Positions 1 through 5,072 of a stretch of DNA of 5,931 bases are shown in pieces. Positions within the stretch are counted from its first letter, which is position 1. Each line of letters begins with the position of its first letter. Origin of the DNA: Pseudomonadota bacterium (GTDB lineage: Bacteria; Pseudomonadota; Alphaproteobacteria; Rhizobiales; Hyphomicrobiaceae); assembly GCA_021813195.1 (NCBI GenBank), contig JAKALI010000282.1, positions 1 through 5,931 on the forward strand, in the 5' to 3' direction. The notes below the pieces were generated by a model, which saw only the letters and a list, made by a program, of their open reading frames with translations, did no database searches and was not told the DNA's origin. A program made the position numbers and the translations under genes.

Positions 1-28
1 CCCGAACCAAGCAAGGCGGGCCCGTACG

Positions 29-370
29 ATGGCGACATTCGACTCCACCAAGCCGGAACTCAGTTAGCTGTTCGACGAGATCGTCGAGGGAAAGATCCAG
101 CTGCCTGATTTTCAGCGGGGCTGGGTCTGGGATGACGACCACATACGTTCGCTTCTTGTCAGTACTGCCCGCTCGTTCCCGATTGGCGCTGTCATGCTTC
201 TGGAAACCGGCAGTGAGGCGCGTTTCCAGGTTCGCGCCGTGGAGGGCGTCGCGCTCGCCAAGAGCCGCGATCCCGAGCGACTTATCCTTGATGGACAGCA
301 GCGTCTGACGTCGCTGACGCAAATTTTGAAACGGACCGAGCCAGTCACCACCCGTGACGAGAAGAAGCGC
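29..370 (+). pseudogene. DUF262 / GmrS-like N-terminal fragment, broken by an early stop and truncated
   Basis: Reading from the ATG at 29 gives MATFDSTKPELS, then TAG (65-67), then the same frame continues with LFDEIVEGKIQLPDFQRGWVW and, near codons 86-98, LILDGQQRLTSLTQ. QLPDFQRxxVW and DGQQR are signatures of the DUF262 domain. That domain occurs in GmrS/GmrSD type IV restriction enzymes (nucleotide-dependent nucleases against modified phage DNA) and in related proteins of roughly 500-700 residues. Recognisable similarity ends near codon 114 (VTTRDEKKR, about base 370). The frame then runs through unrelated codons to a stop at 440-442, inside the 3' end of the opposing ATPase gene. The tract after the TAG could restart only at the internal ATG at 194, which would lose the QLPDFQR motif. 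I therefore call it a dead remnant of a defence-type gene. The family assignment is firm. That the TAG is real rather than a base-call error is an inference. Confidence 0.85.
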
Positions 371-419
371 GACAGCCAGGTTGATCTCTGCCGAATCGAG
401 ACCCTGAACCTGACCGCCC
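371..419. other. Junction between the DUF262 remnant and the ABC operon
   Basis: This 49-base stretch lies between the last recognisable DUF262 codon and the stop codon of the opposing ATPase gene. It does not continue the DUF262 family and resembles nothing I know. It contains one weak imperfect inverted repeat (CGAGACCC at 397-404 against GGGTTCTCG at 427-435) with no T-run, so I do not call a terminator. It is the likely deletion or recombination breakpoint that removed the rest of the DUF262 gene. Confidence 0.4.
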
Positions 420-1742
420 TCACACCGGGTTCTCGAGGTTGAACGTGTCGGAGTGCTCGTCGTAGGCGAACACCTCGGCATAACGTGCGAGCGAAATGAT
501 GGCGCGTAGCGTCTGCTCGGCTTCGGTCTCGGTCATATGGTCCTCGAGCTCGTCCCGAAAGCGCAGCATGGGCGCGCGGTGGGTCGGACGCTCGTCCAGA
601 ATTCGCTTGATGTGGGCGACGATCGGGACATGCAAAATGAGGTGCTGGCGGAACAGCGCCTTGCGCTCGTCCACACCGAGCGCCGCGAAGCGTCTCCCGG
701 CCTCGGTCAGCCGTACGTCGCCTTCGGCCACCTCGGCGAATCGTAGGAGCTGCAGGACTTCCGCCAGCCGCAACAACTCGTCGCCGCTCGTATGCAGGGC
801 CTCGGACAGAACAGGGAGGTCGCCATGGCCGTTGTACGGTGGCGCCGCCAGTGCCTCCATCAGACCCGCGAGGGCATTCGATGAGACTCGCGGCAGCACC
901 ATGCCAATGCCAGTGCCCGGGAACACACCGGGCCGAGCCGCAGTAGCCGTGTGCGCGGTCATCCGCGTGTAGATGTCATCGACCAGGGCACGGAATTCTG
1001 GATCCTGGCGGTTGCGGGGATGCAGCAGATCGACTTTGATCTCGGCTGTGATGCGTCCCGGCGACGACGACATGAGAAGGATGCGGTCTGACATCAGCAC
1101 GGCTTCCTCGATATTGTGCGTCACCATCAGAATGGAGCGGACCGGCAGCCGCCCCTCCGACCACAGGTCGATGAGATCGGTGCGCAGGGTCTCGGCGGTC
1201 AGCACATCGAGCGCGGAGAAGGCCTCGTCCATCAGCAGCAGCTTCGAATGCATGACGAGGGCGCGCGCCATCCCGACGCGCTGGCGCATGCCGCCAGAGA
1301 GCTCGCGCGGATAAGCGCTCTCGAAGCCGTCGAGCCCAATGAGGTCGATGGCCGCAAGCGCGCGTTTTCTGCGCTCTTCGCGCGGCACCCCCTGCGCCTC
1401 GAGCCCGAACTCGACATTCTCGAGCACGGTCAGCCACGGCATGAGCGCAAATGTCTGGAAGACCATGGCGACGCCGTCGGCCGGTCCTGTGACGGGTCGA
1501 CCATCGAGGATTACTTCGCCTCTCGTCGGCTTCAGCAGGCCCGCAATGATCCTAAGCAGTGTCGACTTGCCGGAGCCGGAGCGGCCAAGCAGCGACACGA
1601 TCTCGCCCTCCCGGACGGTGAGGGAGATGCCGTCAAGCACGGGAAGCAGCTTGCCACCGTCGGTCGCAAATGCATGCGATAGCCCGTCGATGCGGACGAG
1701 ATCGACGTCTGTCGTCGAAGTCTCAGTGAGTGTCTCGGTCAT
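420..1742 (-). CDS. NitT/TauT-type ABC transporter ATP-binding protein with C-terminal AAA-associated domain
   Basis: This 440-residue cytoplasmic ATPase powers the permease encoded just upstream. Residues 14-265 form the ABC domain: Walker A GRSGSGKST (53-61), Q-loop glutamine in VFQTFALMPW (Q96), signature LSGGMRQR (148-155), Walker B LLLMDEAFSALD (168-179) and switch histidine H209 in VTHN. All catalytic residues are present. Residues about 285-430 match the AAA-associated C-terminal domain, a winged-helix-like extension (AEVLQLLRFAEV, RLTEAGRRFAALG, SLARYAEVFAYDE) known from ATPases of the nitrate/sulfonate/bicarbonate group. The function of that domain is not settled. I chose the ATG at 1742 because GAGGGGGG sits 5 bases upstream and overlaps the permease stop codon. 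The open frame runs upstream to 2303, but that part lies inside the permease gene in another frame. The ending (NLENPV) is normal for the family, so the gene looks complete. The anion carried cannot be read from the sequence. Confidence 0.96.
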   Translation of the reverse strand: MTETLTETSTTDVDLVRIDGLSHAFATDGGKLLPVLDGISLTVREGEIVSLLGRSGSGKSTLLRIIAGLLKPTRGEVILDGRPVTGPADGVAMVFQTFALMPWLTVLENVEFGLEAQGVPREERRKRALAAIDLIGLDGFESAYPRELSGGMRQRVGMARALVMHSKLLLMDEAFSALDVLTAETLRTDLIDLWSEGRLPVRSILMVTHNIEEAVLMSDRILLMSSSPGRITAEIKVDLLHPRNRQDPEFRALVDDIYTRMTAHTATAARPGVFPGTGIGMVLPRVSSNALAGLMEALAAPPYNGHGDLPVLSEALHTSGDELLRLAEVLQLLRFAEVAEGDVRLTEAGRRFAALGVDERKALFRQHLILHVPIVAHIKRILDERPTHRAPMLRFRDELEDHMTETEAEQTLRAIISLARYAEVFAYDEHSDTFNLENPV

Positions 1743-1747
1743 GTCGG

Positions 1748-1755
1748 CCCCCCTC
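1748..1755 (-). promoter_or_regulatory. Ribosome-binding site of the ATPase gene, overlapping the permease stop
   Basis: On the minus strand the permease stop TGA (1756-1754) runs into GGGGGG, then CCGAC, then the ATG. The purine-rich GAGGGGGG lies 5 bases before the start codon and shares bases with the upstream stop. This suggests coupled translation of the two genes. It also fixes the ATPase start at 1742, against the longer open frame. Confidence 0.75.
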
Positions 1756-3505
1756 AATCGAACCGCAGCTTTTTCTCGGCGTAGACGTAAAGCCGGCGCC
1801 AGAGCAGCGCGTTCAATCCGACGACGCACGCCGACATCACCGCGATGCCGAGCACCACGCGCGGCATGTCGCCAGCTTCTGTCGCCGTCGCGATGTAGGC
1901 CCCGAGGCCCGTAGCGGCGAGCTTTGTATCGCCCCAACTGGCGACCTCTGCGACGATCGAGGCGTTCCAGGCTCCTCCCGTCGCCGTGAGGGCGCCCGTC
2001 ACGTAGTACGGAAAAATTCCGGGCAGGATGACGTGCCGCCACCATTGCCAGCCGCGCGCGCCCATCAGCTTCGTGGCGTCGCGTAAGTCGTTGGGAAAAG
2101 CACTCGCGCCCGCAATGACGTTGAACAGGATGTACCACTGGGCCCCGAGGATCATCAGCGGTGACAGCCAGATGTTGGGATCGAGCTTGAATGCCGCGAT
2201 TGCCATCACGAAGACAGGGAACATCACGTTGGCCGGGAACGCTGCCAGGAACTGCGCCAGCGGCTGGATACGATCGGCAAGCCGCGGCCTGAGCCCGATC
2301 CACACCCCGACCGGCACCCAGATGAGGCTGGCGAGCGCGATCAGCACGGTGACTCGCGCGAGCGTCGCAAGTCCGCTGAGCAGCACGATTCCGAGGTCAG
2401 CGAGACCCAGATTCGCGCACACGTAATCGACGATCGTCCACAGCGCCCATCCGACGGCGGCGAGAATGACGCCGCTCCAGACGAGATCGATCGCTGCTGG
2501 CGACACACTGAGGCCACGCATGCGCGCGGCTGGCGCTCTCCGATTGAGAAAACTCCCGATGCGATCGGTCCCAGCACGCCATGTATCACCAATGGCCCTG
2601 AGCGCCCGCGTCCGGCGCAAGAGGACGAGCACCCATGAGCGGGGCCGCTCCGCACTGGCCGTCTGCTCGGCCCGGAATTTATCGACCCAGGCAACGATCG
2701 GCCGGAACACGAGCTGATCGTAGATGAGGATCACGACGCCCATGGCGAGGATCGCCCAGCCGACAGCGGCAAGTTTCCTCTCTTCGATGGCGAGCGCGAG
2801 GTAGGAGCCGATGCCCGGCAGGCGAACCTCGGTCTTGCCGACTGAGATGGCCTCGGAGGCGACGACGAAAAACCAGCCGCCCGACATCGACATCATGGTG
2901 TTCCAGATGAGGCCCGGCGCGGCAAAGGGCGCTTCGAGCCGCCAGAAGCGCATCCAGGGCGACAGCCGGAAGTGGCGCGCGGCCTCGTTGAGCTCGCCCG
3001 GCACCGTCTTCAGCGACTGATAGAACGAAAAGGCCATGTTCCAGGCCTGGCTGGTGAAGATAGCGAAGATGGCGGCGAGTTCCGCGCCCATGCGGCTCCC
3101 GGGAAACAGCCCCATGAAGAAGACCACCGTGATGGTGAGAAACCCCAGCACGGGGACGGATTGCAGGATGTCGAGCGCCGGGATGATGAGACGCTCGGCG
3201 CGCCGGCTCTTGGCGGCCAGCGTTGCGACCGTGAAGGTGAAGACTAGCGACACGGTGATGGCCGCGAACATGCGCAGCGTCGACTGCAGCGCGTACTCGG
3301 GTAGGGCCAAGGGCGAGAGCGAGATCGGCACAGCCTCGAGCTGAGACAGCGGCTGACCAAAGTCGCGTGCGCCGTGCGAGATCGCAATCAGCACAGCGAG
3401 CAGGAGAATGCCCGCCGCTACGTCATAGCGATTGGGAGACAGGCCACGCCACGTCGTGGCGGGCATGCCGGCATCGAGGCCAGCAGGGCGGGGAAGGATA
3501 ATCAC
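1754..3505 (-). CDS. ABC-type anion transporter, duplicated (fused) permease
   Basis: This 583-residue inner-membrane protein is two permease domains of the binding-protein-dependent (BPD_transp_1) type fused in one chain, as in the 'duplicated permease' anion transporter family (COG4986-like). Domain 1 spans about residues 25-275, with membrane segments near 28-45, 79-97, 112-134, 143-162 and 245-265. Its coupling loop is ELNEAARHFRLSPWMRFWRL (171-190). A charged linker covers about 275-335. Domain 2 spans 338-575, with segments near 342-362, 375-403, 418-438, 447-466 and 548-568. Its EAA-type loop is LRDATKLMGARGWQWW (474-489), followed by HVILPGIFP. Because both halves are in one chain, it probably pairs with two copies of the ATPase encoded 11 bases downstream. 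The start is GTG at 3505, chosen because AGAGGT lies 5 bases upstream. The ATG at codon 14 has no such site. No substrate-binding protein gene is adjacent. Nitrate, sulfonate, taurine or bicarbonate are all possible substrates. Confidence 0.96.
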   Translation of the reverse strand: MIILPRPAGLDAGMPATTWRGLSPNRYDVAAGILLLAVLIAISHGARDFGQPLSQLEAVPISLSPLALPEYALQSTLRMFAAITVSLVFTFTVATLAAKSRRAERLIIPALDILQSVPVLGFLTITVVFFMGLFPGSRMGAELAAIFAIFTSQAWNMAFSFYQSLKTVPGELNEAARHFRLSPWMRFWRLEAPFAAPGLIWNTMMSMSGGWFFVVASEAISVGKTEVRLPGIGSYLALAIEERKLAAVGWAILAMGVVILIYDQLVFRPIVAWVDKFRAEQTASAERPRSWVLVLLRRTRALRAIGDTWRAGTDRIGSFLNRRAPAARMRGLSVSPAAIDLVWSGVILAAVGWALWTIVDYVCANLGLADLGIVLLSGLATLARVTVLIALASLIWVPVGVWIGLRPRLADRIQPLAQFLAAFPANVMFPVFVMAIAAFKLDPNIWLSPLMILGAQWYILFNVIAGASAFPNDLRDATKLMGARGWQWWRHVILPGIFPYYVTGALTATGGAWNASIVAEVASWGDTKLAATGLGAYIATATEAGDMPRVVLGIAVMSACVVGLNALLWRRLYVYAEKKLRFD

Positions 3506-3510
3506 AGCTC

Positions 3511-3516
3511 ACCTCT
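3511..3516 (-). promoter_or_regulatory. Ribosome-binding site supporting the GTG start of the permease
   Basis: The minus strand reads AGAGGT, GAGCT, GTG. The spacing of 5 bases is near ideal. No comparable site precedes the ATG at codon 14, so the non-ATG start is preferred. I found no convincing -35/-10 pair in the 150 bases upstream. Confidence 0.7.
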
Positions 3517-3634
3517 GTTATCGCCATCCCGGCGACCCGAGGGAGCGTCAAGCGACACCGCTCAAATCACCGACGATGACCTTATCCGTCGACTGCTACT
3601 GTCGGTTGGCATAGTCTTTCATCTTTCATGTTGG

Positions 3635-3673
3635 ATCCACAGCAGGTCCGCCCTTGAGGCGGTCGCTGTGGAT
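3635..3673. repeat. 39-base interrupted palindrome (two-part hairpin)
   Basis: Perfect 9-base outer arms, ATCCACAGC (3635-3643) and GCTGTGGAT (3665-3673), enclose a perfect inner stem, CCGCC (3648-3652) and GGCGG (3658-3662), with loop CTTGA. G3645-C3664 and a G-T wobble can also pair, leaving single-base bulges. Neither strand has a T-run after it, so it is not a standard terminator. It lies about 130 bases upstream of the permease start. It could be a REP-like palindrome, an operator, a leader hairpin or the end of a mobile element. The structure is certain. The role is unknown. Confidence 0.75.
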
Positions 3674-3901
3674 GACCGTGGTCTGCCGAACGCGTCTGTC
3701 GCTGTCAAGCAAGATCGACCTCTGTCGCATCAGGACATCACCGGCACCATGCCCTGCTGACGGTTTGGGGGCTTCATGGCCACTTCTGACGAGCATATGC
3801 GAAGCTGGGTGCGGTTTGGGGCCGGCCAGTTCTTGGCCACATGATGCATTCCAGTGCCGCTCTGGTGTGCAAACCTCCCAGACTGCTGCCGCTGGCGCCG
3901 C

Positions 3902-3920
3902 TGCGACGAAACGCGTCGCA
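3902..3920. repeat. Perfect 7-base-pair hairpin
   Basis: TGCGACG (3902-3908), loop AAACG, CGTCGCA (3914-3920). It is followed at once by TATCCACAGC, which repeats the arm sequence of the larger hairpin at 3635. There is no T-run. It could be an operator for the regulator whose remnant lies just downstream, or it could be chance in GC-rich DNA. Confidence 0.45.
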
Positions 3921-3997
3921 TATCCACAGCAATCACCTCGATGGCGCCTTGGGCGCCTTACCTCCATTGTCCGTTGTCACAACACGGCACGGCAGCA

Positions 3998-4186
3998 GAT
4001 GGAATATTCGCTTCCATCGTATCCTCTATCGAGCCCATTGTGGTGGCCACCACAAGCGCAGACACGATCAAGTCCGAGCTTGCGGCTCGGATCGTAGCGG
4101 TGCTGGACCAACGGCGCCTGATAGTCCGCACGGCCAGCACATTGACCGCGACAGCAGCGGCGGACCCTCTCCAAGTCAGGACCTAA
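3998..4186 (+). pseudogene. Probable HigA-like / XRE-family antitoxin-type regulator fragment
   Basis: In the frame that ends at TAA 4184-4186, the translation contains DGIFASI near its start, then SADTIKSELAARIVAVLDQR, RLIVRTASTLTATAAAD and QVRT. This follows the pattern of HTH_37/XRE proteins paired with HigB/RelE toxins: an (N/D)xFAD(L/I) start, then KxELxxxIxxxIxxRxLTQxxAAxLxGxxQxxxSxxR. The helix-turn-helix would be cut off at the beginning of the recognition helix, exactly where the IS3-like left end begins at 4187. Two key positions are degraded: the usual LTQ reads LIV, and the usual QxxVS reads AADPLQV. No start codon with a good ribosome-binding site is obvious, and no HigB toxin gene is recognisable upstream. 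The identification rests on pattern similarity only. Chance resemblance remains possible. Confidence 0.35.
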
Positions 4187-4357
4187 TGGACAGATTGAGC
4201 CGATTGCGTAAGAGAGAGTTTGCGGCTCATCGTAACCCCGCGGAGGGCCACGATGAGACAGCGCAACAAGCAGCCTTTGCAGAGCGCGGAGAAGACCGTC
4301 AGAGACATACGGCGGGCCACCCGCAAGCGGTATTCAGCTGAAGAAAAGATCCGCATC
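4187..4357 (+). mobile_element. IS3-family left end with the start of orfA (copy A), truncated
   Basis: From the ATG at 4253, preceded by GGAGG (4242-4246), the frame reads MRQRNKQPLQSAEKT, VRDIRRATRKRYSAEEKIRI and then departs from the family. SAEKTVxDIRRATRxxYSAEEKIRIVLEGLRGE is the characteristic N-terminus of OrfA, the DNA-binding helix-turn-helix subunit of many IS3-group transposases. Only about 35 of roughly 100 residues remain. OrfB, with the DDE catalytic domain, is absent, so this copy cannot transpose. The presumed left tip is TGGACAGATTGAGC (4187-4200), placed by comparison with copy B and the usual TG terminus. The leader forms an inverted repeat, CTCATCGT (4226-4233) with ACGATGAG (4250-4257), which covers the ribosome-binding site and start codon. 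The orfA identity is firm. The exact left tip is inferred. Confidence 0.8.
4226..4257 (+). promoter_or_regulatory. Hairpin over the orfA ribosome-binding site and start (copy A)
   Basis: CTCATCGT (4226-4233) pairs with ACGATGAG (4250-4257). The 16-base loop holds GGAGG, and the 3' arm contains the ATG. Copy B keeps the outer CTCAT/ATGAG arms and has CTCC/GGAG within, although the rest of its leader differs. Several insertion sequences use such a structure to block transposase translation from transcripts that enter from outside. That role is inferred here. Confidence 0.5.
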
Positions 4358-4363
4358 GACCTA
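4358..4363. other. Junction hexamer GACCTA between the two IS ends
   Basis: Copy A homology ends at 4357 and copy B homology ends at 4364. The six bases between them, GACCTA, also occur at 4180-4185, immediately outside the left tip of copy A. GACCT occurs again on the minus strand (4562-4558), just outside the tip of copy B. This may be a recombination micro-homology, or it may be chance. Confidence 0.4.
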
Positions 4364-4556
4364 GCCGCGCAGGCCGTCGAGGACGATGCAGATCTTCTAC
4401 TCGGCCGAGAACTGCCATCTGGTGGCACGCCAGATGTCTCTGACGAGTCGCTGGGACGGTGTCTCTGGCGGGCTGAATTCTGTCTCATGTTGCACTCCTC
4501 TGGAGGTCACGATGAGCCCGAAATCCTCCGTTTTTCAAGCCGCTAGTTTTGTCTCA
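4364..4556 (-). mobile_element. IS3-family left end with a degenerate start of orfA (copy B), inverted relative to copy A
   Basis: The reverse complement starts TGAGACAAAACTAGC at 4556 and has ATGAGACAG at 4488-4480 as the orfA start, with GGAG 7 bases before it. One base short of copy A's spacing, it then reads VRDIWRATRWQFSAE, a TAG (4399-4397), KICIVLDGLRG. This is the same OrfA N-terminus as copy A, extended by VLDGLRG, which matches the family's VLEGLRG. Over the 60 bases from GTCAGAGACAT, hand alignment gives 44 identities with copy A. It therefore looks like a related but distinct or long-diverged element, not a recent duplicate. A one-base frameshift and an internal stop make it dead, which is why no single open frame shows it. 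Its right part and OrfB are missing. Confidence 0.75.
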
Positions 4557-5063
4557 CAGGTCTTAATGTCTGACATGCCGCGCGGCGCTATTTGCGCCCC
4601 AGCGGCCGACTGCGCCTTGAAGCGGCCCCGGCACGCACGCTGACGTCAGCCTGCTCACATTTTCATCAACCGGCAGGAAAGATTGAATTCGAGACCGCAA
4701 CCGGCTTGGCTTTCATCAAACCGTTGTCTTCGGCGGCTAGACCAGGAGCGGCTGACATGGGGCGGGGCGACGTTTGTTAGAGGACCGGCAAGACTGGCGA
4801 CTCGTTGCGAGCCATCGTTAAGGGAGCTTCTATCGGACATCGCTGCATGGACCTGCGGGATCGGGAGATCGGCCGGTGGTGACGGTCTGCCGGTCCGCAG
4901 CAGCGACCTCTGGCGGTCTGCTCGTTGGCAGCACGTCGGTTCTCACGGTCGGACGGGCGAGAAGATCGTTCGTGGGACATGACCAGGGTGGCGAACTCAC
5001 TGCTCACGCTGCGAAGAGAAGCGATGCTGAGTGCCTCGGGGTTTATGTCGAGGCTGCCGAATT
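4557..5063. other. Gene-less region between the IS remnants and pstC
   Basis: This 507-base stretch has only short, overlapping open frames on both strands, such as 4777-5082 minus and 4876-5094 plus. None shows a family motif, a good start site or consistent codon use. pstS or phoR would be the usual upstream neighbour of pstC. I see no trace of a PstS protein or of a PhoR kinase. I also find no pair of CTGTCAT-like half-sites that would make a Pho box. Notable items are a direct repeat of TTTCATCAA (4661 and 4711) and a small hairpin GGCGC-TATTT-GCGCC (4584-4598). Confidence 0.5.
4661..4724 (+). repeat. Direct repeat TTTCATCAA(A)CCG, 50-base period
   Basis: TTTCATCAACCG starts at 4661 and TTTCATCAAACCG starts at 4711, exactly 50 bases apart. 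Each follows a short pyrimidine- or G/C-containing tract. They could be paired regulator half-sites far upstream of pstC, or a small duplication. The spacing does not fit PhoB half-sites, which lie 11 bases apart. Confidence 0.35.
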
Positions 5064-5067
5064 GGAG
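5064..5067 (+). promoter_or_regulatory. Ribosome-binding site of pstC
   Basis: GGAG, then CGACG, then the ATG at 5073: a 5-base spacer. This decides the start over later in-frame ATGs such as the one at 5094, which would cut into the first membrane segment. Confidence 0.75.
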
Positions 5068-5072
5068 CGACG

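Larger units (their letters stand above)
3517..3997. other. Gene-poor region upstream of the ABC operon
   Basis: No frame in this 480-base stretch reads as a recognisable protein on either strand. The open frames here (for example 3626-3967 minus and 3654-4097 plus) are compositionally noisy and mutually overlapping. It contains a strong 39-base hairpin (3635-3673), a smaller perfect hairpin (3902-3920), a third copy of ATCCACAGC (3922-3930) and a short tandem GGCGCCTT (3943-3958). An importer operon of this type often has a substrate-binding protein gene nearby. None is visible here, even as a fragment. Confidence 0.5.

Noticed and set aside
397..435. Inverted repeat CGAGACCC/GGGTTCTCG as a terminator between the converging genes
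   Set aside because: The stem is imperfect with a 22-base loop, has no T-run, and its right half is inside the ATPase coding sequence.
976..1914. Long open frames inside the importer genes (plus 1116-1682, plus 1339-1914, minus 976-1437)
   Set aside because: They overlap confidently identified ABC domains, have Arg/Ser/Ala-rich shadow composition and carry no motifs. This is expected in GC-rich coding DNA.
1743..2303. Upstream extension of the ATPase open frame to a 627-residue protein
   Set aside because: The extra 187 codons lie wholly inside the permease gene in another frame, show no domain, and the internal ATG at 1742 has a strong ribosome-binding site.
3530..3560. Possible -35 TTGACG (minus strand) just upstream of the permease
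   Set aside because: No acceptable -10 lies at 16-18 bases, and the element would nearly touch the ribosome-binding site.
3776..3844. Small plus-strand frame MATSDEHMRSWVRFGAGQF ending at TGA 3842-3844
   Set aside because: It has only 22 codons and no convincing ribosome-binding site, and I know of no family. It could be a transposase scrap, but that is not supportable.
3626..3967. Minus-strand open frame of 113 codons upstream of the permease
   Set aside because: It contains both hairpins, lacks a good start site and has no family motif. I could not support it as a gene.
4512..4643. 43-codon open frame (MSPKSSVF...) with a textbook GGAGG at 4502-4506
   Set aside because: Most of the apparent ribosome-binding site and start is the antisense of the palindromic IS leader of copy B. 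The peptide matches nothing I recognise, and it crosses the IS boundary at 4556.
4752..4780. Possible promoter CTGACA - 17 bases - TGTTAG upstream of pstC
   Set aside because: The -10 matches only three of six bases and the position is about 290 bases from the start codon. This is too weak in this composition.
4876..5072. Residual PhoR C-terminus suggested by LLVGSTSVLTVGR
   Set aside because: It resembles the GxGSTFxVxLP end of histidine kinases for a few residues only. No other kinase motif lies in any frame upstream.
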